Numbered from the stretch's first letter, positions 7,762-15,716 are shown. The stretch is 32,408 bases of DNA from Solirubrobacterales bacterium (GCA_019244745.1 JAFASF010000100.1:1-32408), one strand, 5' to 3'. Notes: generated by a model from the sequence alone, not told the origin. Numbers and translations: made by a program.

Positions 7762-9312
7762 ATGCCTGCAGGGACGATCGGAAAATGGGGGTTTAGCATT
7801 CGCCGCTGCGCCGCGCTCATTGCGTTAACGGCAGTGGCAGTCACGGCCGGTTGGCTGGAGGTTGGCGCTACGCCGGCCGTAGCGGCGACTCAAGGTGCGA
7901 GTAGCGATCGGGGCGTCTCCGAGGTCACGACCCGCGGGGCCATGGTTCCAAGCAACCGGTTCACCGTCTCACACGTTCAGATTCACCTCCGCGACGGAGC
8001 GGTCACCCTATGGGTGTCGGTACCGGGGCGGGGCACCCTCGATGTGCTCGAGACCGCTTGGAACGACGATTTCGCAACTACGGCCTCGGTCCTGCACGCG
8101 GCTCCCGGGCGGTTCGTGTTCGCCCGTCTTCACGCGACCGTCTCGCGCGCGGCCACTCTGCATCTCAGGGTGAAGCCCGACCAGCGAGGTCGCCGCCTCG
8201 TGCGAGCTCACCGCTACCGGGTAACCATACGTCTGTGGGTGACCTTCACGCCTATGGGAGGTCAGTCTCGAAGCGTTGGCCTCTACGGCCTCAAGCTGAC
8301 GCCGCCGCGCCGGTCTCTTCAGGCGCAGCCGCCCTTTGTCATGCGTGCCTTGGGCGACTCGGTCACCGCCGGGTTTGGCTTCTTCTCCGATGGCACCGAG
8401 ATGTCAGCGCTGCAGCTGCCGTACTGTATCCCGCTCGACACCCAGATGAACGATCGTTGCTCGTCGAATTCGCCCAATGGGCCGGGTCAGACGGATCCCG
8501 TCCGGTGGTCGCCCGACTACGGCCTCGCGAACGACGTCTCGTGGGCGGCGCAGGCAGCTCAAACCTTCGGTTTGAGCGGCACCCACGAGTTCCAGAATCT
8601 GGCGGTAAGTGGCTCGGCGCCAGCCGATTGGGCTCCCGGTGGCTATCTGAACTCCACCCTCGGGCAGATCGTCCGGGACGATCCAGACCTCACGGTGATG
8701 ACGCTCGGAGCCAATCCTCTACTGTCGATCTTCCTGACCGGCTCAGGTGCATGGTGTGCATTTACCCTGACCGACGCGGCACTGCGGGCATGCGTGCAGC
8801 AATACATCGTGGCCCAGCGTATCGGACCGCTCGTTACCGAGGTGGTGCGTCAGCTCCTGGCAGCCCAGAACAATCACATCGTCGTGTCGCTCTATCACCT
8901 TGCGATTCCATCGCTCACCCTGTTCAGTGCACGCGACGTTCAGATCATGTTCGGCGAGTTCAATGCCGCGATCAAAAGCGCCATGGTCGCCCTTCCTTCC
9001 TATGGCTCACGCGTGTTCGTGATCTCCCCGCCTCCGTTCTTTATCGGCCGAGCCCCAGGGGCGTACATCTGCCCGACGAACCGCGCCGCCGTCGACGGCC
9101 CCAGTCACCAGTCGACCGTGAGCCAGGATTTCCTCAGGCTCGACCCGTTCCTCTCGTTCTGCCCCGGTCCTCCGTGGATCATCAGCGCCGACACTGGAAT
9201 TCATCCCAACCGGACAGGCTACGAGGAGTTCGCGTCGGCCCTGGTGAATCTGGTTCGAGGAAAGAGTTGGGCGCCTCCCGGTTTTGGACGTCCTTCGGGT
9301 GGTCGCGGCTAA
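7762..9312 (+). CDS. secreted SGNH/GDSL-type hydrolase with N-terminal beta-rich domain
   Basis: 516 residues. A signal peptide is clear (Arg-rich start, hydrophobic AALIALTAVAVTAGWL, likely cleavage after PAVAA near 42). Residues about 60-185 are beta-rich (TVSHVQIHLRDGAVTLWVSV and following), resembling an Ig-like module. The hydrolase part starts with block I ALGDSVTAGFGF (Ser about 200). Block II Gly is in AVSGSAPADW, block III reads MTLGANP where GxND is usual, and block V is DTGIHPNRTGY with Asp about 477 and His about 481. Likely an extracellular esterase or lipase; the substrate is unknown. The paired Cys suggest disulphides. The ATG at 7762 has a G-rich site (GGGGGTGG) upstream and opens the signal peptide directly. 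The N-to-P change in block III may affect the oxyanion hole. Confidence 0.82.
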   Translation: MPAGTIGKWGFSIRRCAALIALTAVAVTAGWLEVGATPAVAATQGASSDRGVSEVTTRGAMVPSNRFTVSHVQIHLRDGAVTLWVSVPGRGTLDVLETAWNDDFATTASVLHAAPGRFVFARLHATVSRAATLHLRVKPDQRGRRLVRAHRYRVTIRLWVTFTPMGGQSRSVGLYGLKLTPPRRSLQAQPPFVMRALGDSVTAGFGFFSDGTEMSALQLPYCIPLDTQMNDRCSSNSPNGPGQTDPVRWSPDYGLANDVSWAAQAAQTFGLSGTHEFQNLAVSGSAPADWAPGGYLNSTLGQIVRDDPDLTVMTLGANPLLSIFLTGSGAWCAFTLTDAALRACVQQYIVAQRIGPLVTEVVRQLLAAQNNHIVVSLYHLAIPSLTLFSARDVQIMFGEFNAAIKSAMVALPSYGSRVFVISPPPFFIGRAPGAYICPTNRAAVDGPSHQSTVSQDFLRLDPFLSFCPGPPWIISADTGIHPNRTGYEEFASALVNLVRGKSWAPPGFGRPSGGRG

Positions 9313-9577
9313 GGGGGTGTAAAACGACCACGCGACAACACGACGACAGATGATGTTCTCCGGCACCGGCGGTTCGCTCGACCGCTACCGCGTGAGCGGC
9401 GCGTTCCGGGAGTACCGCAGCCGGCCTCGCGTGACCGCCTGATCTGAGGCTTCACCGAGCCGCGAGTGAGACGCAGACGGGCTGCGGCGGGCTGCTTCGA
9501 GCGGTCGCGCCTCGACGAGTCCGCGAGATCCCCGGTGAGGCAGTTCCCGTACGAGGGAAGACTGGAGGCCAGAACAG

Positions 9578-9840
9578 ATGTCGAGCAAGGTCAGCAACGC
9601 GCAACGGTGGGTGTCGTGTCTAGTCGTCGACTTTGCCGGCACCCTTGCGGGATGTGGCGGAGGCAGCGCCTCCAAGGCCGTCATGACCGCGACGCCATCG
9701 GTAGGCCTGTGGGACCAGCCGCGAACGATCGTGATCTCGCACCTCGCACCGGGCAGGTGGTGACGGTGAGGGCGCGTACGCCGCGGCAAGCCGGGGTCTG
9801 GACGGCCAGCGCGACGTTCAAGGTGAACGACCGAGGGATG
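9578..9840 (+). pseudogene. lipoprotein with BAAT / acyl-CoA thioester hydrolase N-terminal-like domain, frameshifted
   Basis: ATG 9578, with GGAGG nine bases upstream, begins a lipoprotein signal whose lipobox is TLAGC followed by GGGS. The mature part reads TPSVGLWDQPRTIVISHLAPG and then stops at TGA 9761. In the next frame, from the same point (about 9754), it continues QVVTVRARTP, then GVWTASATFKVNDRG. Joined, they give the D-x-P-x-x-I-x-I-x-x-L-x-P-G-x-x-V-x-x-x-A pattern of the BAAT N-terminal domain (PF04775), ending in W-x-A-S-A-x-F. A single lost base in GGC-CAG, leaving GGCAG, explains the shift. Homology ends at about 9840, so the 3' part, including any catalytic hydrolase domain, is gone. 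In some bacteria a lipoprotein of this kind precedes an alpha/beta hydrolase domain. Confidence 0.6.
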
Positions 9841-10174
9841 CGCTGGTTCCGCGCGATGCGTGACTGCTGGGCGATCTGTCCGCATCACCGTGCGGAACAC
9901 AAAGCGCGTCTCCGGTGCGCGCACGTCAAGCGAGCACCAGCTCTGACGGAAGAATCCGCCTGGGTGGCCTGACACGCGGCCGAGCGACACGAGAACGCAA
10001 CAGCATCCGGTAGTGGTTCGGGAGGACCAGCGAAGAACATGAGATGCCGCCACGCGTGGCTCGCGCTAGAAGTCGAGAGCGCATTGTGCAGCCGACCCTG
10101 TCTGCTGTCCCACGTGCGGCCAGAAACGCGGAGGTACGATCTTCAGGAGACAAGCGATCAACCGGGGGATCAAG
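9841..10174. other. no gene recognised
   Basis: About 330 bases between the broken lipoprotein and the SnoaL-like gene. It may contain the scrambled remainder of the lipoprotein gene, but no frame shows recognisable motifs. No repeat or RNA gene was seen. Confidence 0.45.
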
Positions 10175-10582
10175 ATGGAGCAATCCTGGGAAGAGGCGCG
10201 TGCCCAGTGCCAGGCGGCGCTCGGAGAGTTGGTGGAGGGCAAACCTGAGGCGTTCAAGGCGCTTTGGTCGCATGCTGACGACGTGACGATCATGGGTGCG
10301 TTCGGGGGATTCGAGCGCGGCTGGGAGAACGTTGCCCCGCGGCTGGATTGGGCGAGCGCGGGGATCGACGCCACCGAGCGCCATGTCGAGAACCTCCTCA
10401 CTGTGGTCGGTCAAGATCTGGCCTGCACGGTGGATCTCGAGCACATGGAGCGGACCCGTGATGGGCGCACATATCACCGTGTGCTGCGCTGCACCCAGGT
10501 CTACCGACTCGAGGGCGGGAGTTGGAAGGTGATCGTCAGACACGCCGACGAGCTGCCGGAGAGAGATCCGCAGCAGCATTAG
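10175..10582 (+). CDS. SnoaL/NTF2-like domain protein (DUF4440-type)
   Basis: 135 residues and a single domain. It shows the alpha+beta cone pattern of the NTF2-like superfamily. A helix WEEARAQCQAALGELVEGK comes first, then HADDVTIMGAFGGFERGWENVAPRL, where the D-x-V-x-x-x-G-x-x-G turn is typical. The beta sheet follows, ending in TQVYRLEGGSWKVIVRHAD, close to the usual YRREDGxWKxxHxH end. Members are diverse (isomerases, hydroxylases, immunity or binding proteins), so no reaction is assigned. The ATG at 10175 has GGGGGA about six bases upstream. It appears to be a single-gene unit; a short GC-rich hairpin with a two-base central gap (10624-10639) lies 42 bases behind it. Confidence 0.78.
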   Translation: MEQSWEEARAQCQAALGELVEGKPEAFKALWSHADDVTIMGAFGGFERGWENVAPRLDWASAGIDATERHVENLLTVVGQDLACTVDLEHMERTRDGRTYHRVLRCTQVYRLEGGSWKVIVRHADELPERDPQQH

Positions 10583-10976
10583 GCACCTCAGCGGGCACGA
10601 TCGCCTTCCGCGGCTGAACAAGCGCCGCGCAGGCGCGGCCGCCAACCTCCGCCGCAGCCTGAAAGCAGAACCGCGCCGTTCACGTCCCGAGTGCCCCGAA
10701 TTCGCCAAATCGAAGAGCGAGAGCATCACGCGCCCAACCACAGCTGTCAGGGCTGCAAGACTCAGGCGATTCGCTCCATGGCGGCTCCGAACAAAGCCCG
10801 CAACAAGAGGTCCACCGGCCCCCGATTTTCGATCCACCTCGATCCCAAGAGCCACCAATCTCCCGGTCTGAGCGCGATCACGGCGACGGCTTGACCGAAT
10901 GACCACATGGTCCGTTTTAACGGAGGCATTGTGAAGCCATCCTCTGGAGCAGCGCGAGCTACAGATACCGATAGAA
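10583..10976. other. intergenic, no gene recognised; weak hairpin only
   Basis: About 390 bases. GCCGCGC at 10624-10630 and GCGCGGC at 10633-10639 could form a short GC hairpin after the SnoaL-like gene, without a T tract. Beyond that I see nothing. The 3' ends of tRNA-Arg and tRNA-Pro face this gap, a common place for integration, but I found no repeated copy of either tRNA end in the window. Confidence 0.45.
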
Positions 10977-11050
10977 CGCCCCCGGCAGGACTCGAACCTG
11001 CGACCCGTGGCTTAGAAGGCCACCGCTCTATCCAGCTGAGCTACGGGGGC
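10977..11050 (-). tRNA. tRNA-Arg (TCT anticodon)
   Basis: Minus-strand cloverleaf. Acceptor GCCCCCG pairs perfectly with CGGGGGC; the D arm is GCTCAGCTGGATAGAGC. Anticodon stem GTGGC/GCCAC holds loop CTTCTAA, anticodon TCT, which reads AGA. The T arm is GCAGGTTCGAGTCCTGC and the discriminator is G. CCA is not encoded. It lies 15 bases from tRNA-Pro on the same strand, so the two are probably co-transcribed. Confidence 0.96.
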
Positions 11051-11065
11051 TCGGCTATGAGTCAA

Positions 11066-11139
11066 TCGGGGCGCCCGGATTTGAACCGGGGTCCTCACCG
11101 CCCCAAACGGTGCGCGCTACCAGGCTGCGCCACGCCCCG
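11066..11139 (-). tRNA. tRNA-Pro (TGG anticodon)
   Basis: Minus-strand cloverleaf. Acceptor CGGGGCG pairs with CGCCCCG; the C1-G72 pair and A73 are proline identity features. Anticodon stem CACCG/CGGTG holds loop TTTGGGG, anticodon TGG. The T arm is CCCGGTTCAAATCCGGG. CCA is not encoded. Confidence 0.96.
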
Positions 11140-11230
11140 AAGGCAGCCCCGAGTCTAGCCGAGCCTCCTCGGGCGATTGATCCAGGCGTGTTAGCGGGCG
11201 GGAAGAGCCGTCGAGTAGCCTGCGGCTGCC

Positions 11231-12487
11231 GTGGCTCAGATCGAACCGTTGCGCGCGCTGCACTACAACCTGGAGAAGACGGGCGGGCTTCAGGACGTCA
11301 TCGCTCCCCCCTACGACGTTATCGAGCCCGAACAACGAGCGCTCCTCGCTGCCCGCTCGCCCTACAACGTGGTCCGGATCGACCTGCCGGTCGGCGAGCA
11401 CCCTTACGACGAGGCAGCGCGTCAGTTTGCCGCCTGGCGCGCCGAGGGGGTGATCGTCGCCGATGAGGAGCCCGCCATCTGGATTCTCGAGCAGGACTAC
11501 ACAGGGCCCGACGGCACGGCGCGAACACGGCGGGGCTTCCTCGCGCGCGTGCGTGTGGAGAACTATGGCCCCGGCCGAATTCGGCCGCACGAGCGCACGC
11601 ATCCCGGACCGAAGGAGGATCGACTCAGGCTGACGCGGGCGACCAGGGCGAACCTCTCTCCCATCTTCTCACTGTTCTCCGACCCGGACGGCGCGGTGGG
11701 TGGCGCCCTTGCGCCCACGACCAGGGAAGCGCCCTGGGCGACGGCGACCGACGACGACGGCACCACTAACCGTCTGTGGCGTGTCGCAGCTCCCGAGGCG
11801 ATCGAGACCGTCAGGCGCGCGTTGGGTCCGGCGGAGCTGCTGATCGCCGACGGTCACCACCGGTACGAGACTGCGCGCGCGTATGCCGAGGAGGTGGGTG
11901 ACCGGGGTCCCGGCCGGTACGCGTTGATGTGCTTGGTCTCACTCGAGGATCCTGGACTGACCGTCTTTCCCACCCACCGACTCTTGCGCGGCCTACGCCC
12001 CGACCAACACGAGACGCTCGCCGCGGCGATCCGGCGGGCCTTCGATGTCGAGCGGCTCGCCAGCGCCGTCGAGCTGACACCGGTAGCGTCCGACAGAGTT
12101 CGCTTCGGGTACCTCGATTCCCGTTTCCGCCAGCCCTTCATGCTGACGTTGAAGGACCCTTCGATCGCGGACGCCAGCCTGGCGGGTCACTCCGAGCCCT
12201 ACCGCCGACTCGACACCGCCGTCCTCGAGGCGCTGATCCTCAAGGGCGCGCTCGGGATGACCGACCAAGACATCGACGATCTCGCAGGGCTCGGCTACAC
12301 GCGAGACGCCGAGCAGGCGGTCGGGCTCGTCGAGCGGGACGATTTCGACGCCGCGTTCTTCATGTCCCCGATCCCGGTGCAGCGCATCCGGGCGGTCGCG
12401 GACGCCGGCGAGAGCATGCCTCCGAAGTCGACCTATTTCTTCCCCAAGGTCCCCACCGGACTGCTGTTCAACTCGCTCGCGGATTAG
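11231..12487 (+). CDS. DUF1015 family protein
   Basis: 418 residues, near full length for the family. Typical motifs are visible: VIAPPYDVIEPEQRALLAAR near the N-terminus, NVVRIDLPVGE, then FLARVRVENYGPGRIRPHER (the family's R-x-H-E-x-T), and LLIADGHHRYETA in the middle. The conserved HHRYE looks like a catalytic or ligand-binding element. The C-terminus ends PPKSTYFFPKVPTGLLFNSL, also typical. Biochemical function is not settled to my knowledge; a kinase or nucleotide-related role has been discussed for relatives, which I do not assert. The GTG start has no ribosome site; TAGCCT ends nine bases before it, compatible with a leaderless message. It begins about 90 bases right of tRNA-Pro, divergently. 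Confidence 0.88.
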   Translation: MAQIEPLRALHYNLEKTGGLQDVIAPPYDVIEPEQRALLAARSPYNVVRIDLPVGEHPYDEAARQFAAWRAEGVIVADEEPAIWILEQDYTGPDGTARTRRGFLARVRVENYGPGRIRPHERTHPGPKEDRLRLTRATRANLSPIFSLFSDPDGAVGGALAPTTREAPWATATDDDGTTNRLWRVAAPEAIETVRRALGPAELLIADGHHRYETARAYAEEVGDRGPGRYALMCLVSLEDPGLTVFPTHRLLRGLRPDQHETLAAAIRRAFDVERLASAVELTPVASDRVRFGYLDSRFRQPFMLTLKDPSIADASLAGHSEPYRRLDTAVLEALILKGALGMTDQDIDDLAGLGYTRDAEQAVGLVERDDFDAAFFMSPIPVQRIRAVADAGESMPPKSTYFFPKVPTGLLFNSLAD

Positions 12488-12555
12488 TGCCAGCGCCGGC
12501 GCTACGATGCGGGTTAGGAGTATCTCCGACCAGCAAGGGACCCAAGGACCAGAGC

Positions 12556-12969
12556 ATGAAGGCCATCGCGCACCGTACGGCACGGACAGCATTCACCCAC
12601 CGAATCGACGTTCGCCAGCACCAGATCATCGCCGACGAGCCACCCGAGCACGGCGGCGACGATGACGGCCCGAGTCCTCAGGAGCTGCTCGCGGCGAGCC
12701 TCGCCTCCTGCACCGCGGTGACGATCGAGATGTACGCCAAGCGCAAGGGCTGGGACATCGGCCCGGTCGAGGTTCAGTGCGAGTACACGCCCGCCGAGCG
12801 CGGGTGCCCCACGAACTTCAAACTGGTCCTGCGACTGGCGAGCGACTGCACGGAGGAGCAGATCGAGCGCCTACGGGTGATCGCCGCGAAGTGTCCGGTG
12901 CACCGGACGCTCGACGGCGAGGTCATCTTCAGCGAGCGCGTTGAGCTGGTAGAGCCCGCGGCGATGTGA
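12556..12969 (+). CDS. OsmC/Ohr family protein (peroxiredoxin-like)
   Basis: 137 residues. The thiol pair of the family is present: Cys52 in LAASLASCTAVTIEMYAKRK and Cys113 in VIAAKCPVHRTL. In OsmC/Ohr these reduce organic hydroperoxides through a Cys-Cys cycle. The sequence resembles the YhfA/OsmC-like branch more than Ohr. The ATG at 12556 begins MKAIAHRTARTAF; AAGGA lies about ten bases upstream. A TACGAT at 12503-12508 could be the -10 element. Its stop overlaps the GTG of the Nudix gene by four bases (GTGA), so the two are translationally coupled. Confidence 0.88.
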   Translation: MKAIAHRTARTAFTHRIDVRQHQIIADEPPEHGGDDDGPSPQELLAASLASCTAVTIEMYAKRKGWDIGPVEVQCEYTPAERGCPTNFKLVLRLASDCTEEQIERLRVIAAKCPVHRTLDGEVIFSERVELVEPAAM

Positions 12970-13637
12970 TCGGCGCATCGCGCACCGGATCGCTACGCGA
13001 GGAACTGCGAAGGGTGCTGATCGCTCCCGAAGCGGCCCTCGGGCTGGAAGTGCGCGGCCGAACCGATGCCGCCGTCCTGGTGCCGCTCTACGAGGCGGGC
13101 GGCGAGCTGCACGCGGTGTTCACCAAACGCCGCGAAGACCTTCGCCGCCACCCGGGCGAGATCTCGTTCCCGGGCGGCCGCTACGAGGAAGGAGAGCGCG
13201 ATCTGATCGCGACCGCGCTACGTGAGGCAGAAGAGGAGATTGGACTGCCCCGCGATGCGGTCGAGGTGATCGGCGCGCTACAGCCGACTCCAACGATTGC
13301 CACCGGGTATGCGGTCTATCCATTCGTCGGGCTGATCGACGCCGGACGGACGTGGACGCTGAGCGCCCGCGAGGTCGCCGAAGTGATCGAGCTGTCGCTG
13401 CCGGCGCTGGCGGCTGGATATGCGCGGCGCCGTCTGGCTCGGCGCGGCCTCCCGATCCGGACCGACACCTACCTCGTGGGGGACCACCTGATCTGGGGCG
13501 CGACGGCTCGGATGCTGTCGGATCTGTTCGATCGGATCACGGCGATGCAGAACGAGAACGGCGCCCACCAGCCGGGCGCGAATCGGGCGCCCGGCAGCGG
13601 GGCCCGAAAGCTCAGCCCTTCTCGATCGGAACGTTGA
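12966..13637 (+). CDS. Nudix hydrolase, NudL-type coenzyme A pyrophosphatase
   Basis: 223 residues. The UPF0035/NudL signature TKRREDLRRHPGEISFPGG (about 53-71) runs straight into a Nudix box, GRYEEGERD then REAEEEIGL (about 71-94). The box is one residue longer between the first Glu and REAxEE than the generic form, as in NudL proteins. The family cleaves CoA and acyl-CoA derivatives to 3'-phosphoadenosine 5'-phosphate and 4'-phosphopantetheine with Mg2+ or Mn2+. The GTG start overlaps the OsmC stop. The last 25 residues (QPGANRAPGSGARKLSPSRS) are disordered. The final 26 bases overlap the convergent sulfurtransferase gene, and a perfect hairpin lies inside this tail. Confidence 0.9.
   Translation: MIGASRTGSLREELRRVLIAPEAALGLEVRGRTDAAVLVPLYEAGGELHAVFTKRREDLRRHPGEISFPGGRYEEGERDLIATALREAEEEIGLPRDAVEVIGALQPTPTIATGYAVYPFVGLIDAGRTWTLSAREVAEVIELSLPALAAGYARRRLARRGLPIRTDTYLVGDHLIWGATARMLSDLFDRITAMQNENGAHQPGANRAPGSGARKLSPSRSER
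13571..13595 (-). terminator. hairpin after the sulfurtransferase gene, inside the Nudix coding end
   Basis: GCCGGGCGC (13571-13579) and GCGCCCGGC (13587-13595) form a perfect nine-base stem with a seven-base loop. Read on the minus strand it begins 17 bases after the sulfurtransferase stop. There is no T tract. A structural terminator is plausible, but the same bases also encode the Nudix tail. Confidence 0.4.
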
Positions 13638-14451
13638 CCAGGTTGCCCCATTCGGTCCACGACCCGTCGTAGTTCTTGACGTCCCCCTCACCGAGAAGCT
13701 CGTGCAGCACGAACCACGTGTGGGCCGAGCGCTCGCCGATCCGGCAGTAGGCGATGATCGGCTCGCCGGACAACACGCCCTTACCTCCGTACAGGTCGCG
13801 GAGGTCATTGGCCGACTTGAACGTCCCGTCCTCCTTGACCGCCTGCGCCCACGGGATCGACTTCGCGCCGGGGATGTGCCCCGCGCGCTGCGCGCCTTCG
13901 TTCTCATAGCCGGGCATGGCAATCAGCTCGCCTGAGTACTCCTGGGGCGAGCGGACGTCGACGAGCTGGTGGGAATCGCCTAGCGCGGCCAGGACCTCTT
14001 CGCGCGTGGCCCTGATGGACGCGTCGCCGGCCCGCGCGGTGAACGCGGTGGGGGCAAGACTCGGAACCTCGGTGGTCGTGGGACGTCCCTCAGAGATCCA
14101 CCGCTCCCTCGGCCCGTTGAGCAGCTTGACGTTCTCGTGGCCGTAGTACTTCAGGTACCAGTACGTGTACGCGGCGAACCAGTTGTTGCGGTCCCCGTAG
14201 AGGATGATCTGGTGGCGGTTCGAGATCCCGTGACTGCCAAATAGCCGGCCGAAGTCCTCGGGCCCGAGGAAGTCGCGCTTGACCTGGTCCTGGAGATCGA
14301 TCCGCCAGTCGAATCCAATAGCCCCCGGGATGTGAGCTTCGCGGTAGAGGGCGGGATTCTCATCGACCTCGACGATCCTGACCGAGTCGTTGCCCAGTTG
14401 CTGCTCGAGCCACTCCGGCTCTACCAGTACGTCCTTTGCATAGTCGGCCAC
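13612..14451 (-). CDS. two-domain rhodanese sulfurtransferase (thiosulfate sulfurtransferase, CysA2/SseA-like)
   Basis: 279 residues. It has tandem rhodanese domains. The N-terminal domain contains LVEPEWLEQQL and REAHIPGAIGFDW but lacks the active Cys (GDRNNWFAAY at that site). The C-terminal domain has VDVRSPQEYSGE, RAGHIPGAKSIPW and the active loop CRIGERS with Cys236. CRIGER is the loop of mycobacterial CysA2-type enzymes, which transfer sulfane sulfur, for example to cyanide or thiols. The GTG at 14451 is chosen because AGGAG lies eight bases upstream; an in-frame TTG at 14478 precedes that site. Converges on and overlaps the Nudix gene by 26 bases. Single-gene unit with its own AT-rich promoter. 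Confidence 0.92.
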   Translation of the reverse strand: MADYAKDVLVEPEWLEQQLGNDSVRIVEVDENPALYREAHIPGAIGFDWRIDLQDQVKRDFLGPEDFGRLFGSHGISNRHQIILYGDRNNWFAAYTYWYLKYYGHENVKLLNGPRERWISEGRPTTTEVPSLAPTAFTARAGDASIRATREEVLAALGDSHQLVDVRSPQEYSGELIAMPGYENEGAQRAGHIPGAKSIPWAQAVKEDGTFKSANDLRDLYGGKGVLSGEPIIAYCRIGERSAHTWFVLHELLGEGDVKNYDGSWTEWGNLVNVPIEKG

Positions 14452-14489
14452 GGCTGTCGCTCCTGTTATTCCGATCAACTTTTAGTTAT

Positions 14490-14500
14490 TTCAGTCTGAA
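14490..14500. promoter_or_regulatory. short palindrome in the sulfurtransferase promoter
   Basis: TTCAGTCTGAA is an 11-base palindrome with a central T, in an AT-rich patch about 40 bases upstream of the GTG. AT-rich sequence is rare in this window, so the promoter is likely here. An operator is possible; no regulator is identified. Confidence 0.3.
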
Positions 14501-14577
14501 TGCGAGTCTAGCGTGTGCCGCGCGGGGGACGACCGGTATTTCGCACTAGATCGGTTGCAAATGGGCGACCGCGCCGG

Positions 14578-15072
14578 TCACGCTCGCACGAGCACGCGAT
14601 CGACCGCCGCCGTCGCTGCCTCCAACCAGGCGATCCGGTCCGCGGGGTCGGCCTCGAGCAGGACGTAGGGGATCAGCGAACCGTCGCAGAAATCGCGCAC
14701 GAGCTCGGAACCGTGCTCGAGCAACGCGGAATCGACGCTGCCCCTGGCTTCGTAGACGATGCCGCGCACCGTGGTGTCGATTATCTTGCCCAGAAGCATC
14801 CCGAGACGGCTGCCGTGGAGCACGCCGAGCTGTTCCGGACCGGCGACGGCGGACCCGAGCAGCAAGCAGGCGACGCTGACGTGCTCGAGCGCGGGTATGA
14901 GCGTCGCGACCCGATCCGGATCGCCTAGTACCGGCTCGGCCCCGGTCAGCCTGATCTCCTCGAGGCGGTCGGGATCCCGCGTCGTCCCGCGGACGGCACG
15001 GCCGCGGGCTATCAGCTCGCGCGCGAGCAGCCGCCCGCGACATCCGCAGCCGATGATCAAGCACCGCGCCAC
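14578..15072 (-). CDS. short Rossmann-fold NAD(P)-binding protein
   Basis: 164 residues from GTG 15072. The N-terminus CLIIGCGCRGRLLARELI contains GxGxxG (8-13) and is followed by RAVRGTTRDPDRLEEI, the second strand of an NAD(P)-binding fold with a basic end that favours NADP. The rest (LLLGSAVAGPEQLGVL, then KIIDTTVRGIVYEARG) resembles the first half of an extended SDR / NAD-dependent epimerase-like protein, but it is much shorter than such enzymes and lacks the YxxxK motif. A regulatory or binding role is more likely than catalysis (inference). It begins 25 bases after the stop of the one-helix membrane protein, so it is probably the second gene of that unit. Confidence 0.65.
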   Translation of the reverse strand: MARCLIIGCGCRGRLLARELIARGRAVRGTTRDPDRLEEIRLTGAEPVLGDPDRVATLIPALEHVSVACLLLGSAVAGPEQLGVLHGSRLGMLLGKIIDTTVRGIVYEARGSVDSALLEHGSELVRDFCDGSLIPYVLLEADPADRIAWLEAATAAVDRVLVRA

Positions 15073-15097
15073 GATTCGAGCCCGCGCGCTCGCGGGC

Positions 15098-15514
15098 TCA
15101 GCGCTCCGCAGAAGGCTTGCCGCCGAACTCGTCGCGCGCCTGCTCGCGCGTGCGCTCAGGCAGCCCGCGCTGTCGGCGACGCGTGTTCGTGACGGCGAGC
15201 AGCTCATCCAGCTCGCGGTCGGCGAGATCCTGCTCGTGGCCCCGGCGCGCCTCATGCAGTTCCCGCATCACCCCGTGCTCGTAGTCGGAAGCCGAGACCT
15301 CGGGTTCGCCGCGGGCCCGGCGCCTCGCGTTGTGAGCGGCGAGCATCTGCTCGAGGTCCTCAGCCTCGAGGCCTTCACGGGTCTCCATGATCTCGCGCGC
15401 CGATTTCAGCCCGAGCTGCTCGAGGCCGGAGCCAGGGTAGTACTTGCCGACCAGCCACACGAACAGTGCGATTACGAGCAGGCCACCCACGAGCACAAGC
15501 GCAAAGGGGTCCAC
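15098..15514 (-). CDS. one-helix membrane protein with charged cytoplasmic tail
   Basis: 138 residues. An N-terminal hydrophobic helix FALVLVGGLLVIALFVWLVG (about 4-23) is followed by KYYPGSGLEQLGLKSAREIM and a long charged helical region. It contains two similar segments: LEQMLAAHNARRRARGEPE (about 54-72) and LDELLAVTNTRRRQRGLPE (about 101-119), apparently an internal duplication. No known family; the duplication and balanced codon use make it a believable gene. GTG start. TAGACT ends nine bases before it and no ribosome site is visible. Confidence 0.68.
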   Translation of the reverse strand: MDPFALVLVGGLLVIALFVWLVGKYYPGSGLEQLGLKSAREIMETREGLEAEDLEQMLAAHNARRRARGEPEVSASDYEHGVMRELHEARRGHEQDLADRELDELLAVTNTRRRQRGLPERTREQARDEFGGKPSAER

Positions 15515-15523
15515 GGGCCGTCC

Positions 15524-15529
15524 AGTCTA
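15524..15529 (-). promoter_or_regulatory. -10 element (TAGACT) of a likely leaderless gene
   Basis: On the minus strand TAGACT ends nine bases before the GTG at 15514. There is no Shine-Dalgarno sequence, so transcription probably starts at or next to the start codon. Confidence 0.4.
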
Positions 15530-15716
15530 TTGCCGCCGGCGGGCAGTGTCGAGGCCGCCGAGATGGCTGAATTTGCCGGATTCCACCCAGCCCGCGGCGA
15601 CGCGCAACTTTCGTCAGTGCCCAGTGTTTTGGAGGCCGATCACGCCACCGCCCGGTAGGGAGCCGGGAATCCGGCGGAGGCGTACACCTACCTACCAAGC
15701 TGTGAAAGGAGGCCTC

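Noticed and set aside
9352-9444. 30-codon frame starting MMFSGTGGSLDRY
   Set aside because: No ribosome site, no recognised family and too short to support alone.
9385-10906. Long minus-strand open frames opposite the lipoprotein and SnoaL-like region
   Set aside because: Arg/Ser/Pro-rich composition without motifs, and they run antisense to genes with clear domains and ribosome sites.
10977-11139. tRNA-Arg and tRNA-Pro as phage or island attachment sites
   Set aside because: Their 3' ends face a decayed region, but no second copy of either 3' end was found in the window and no integrase is present.
13278-13922. Minus-strand 214-codon frame over the Nudix and sulfurtransferase genes
   Set aside because: Different frame from the sulfurtransferase, Arg/Ser-rich, no motifs.
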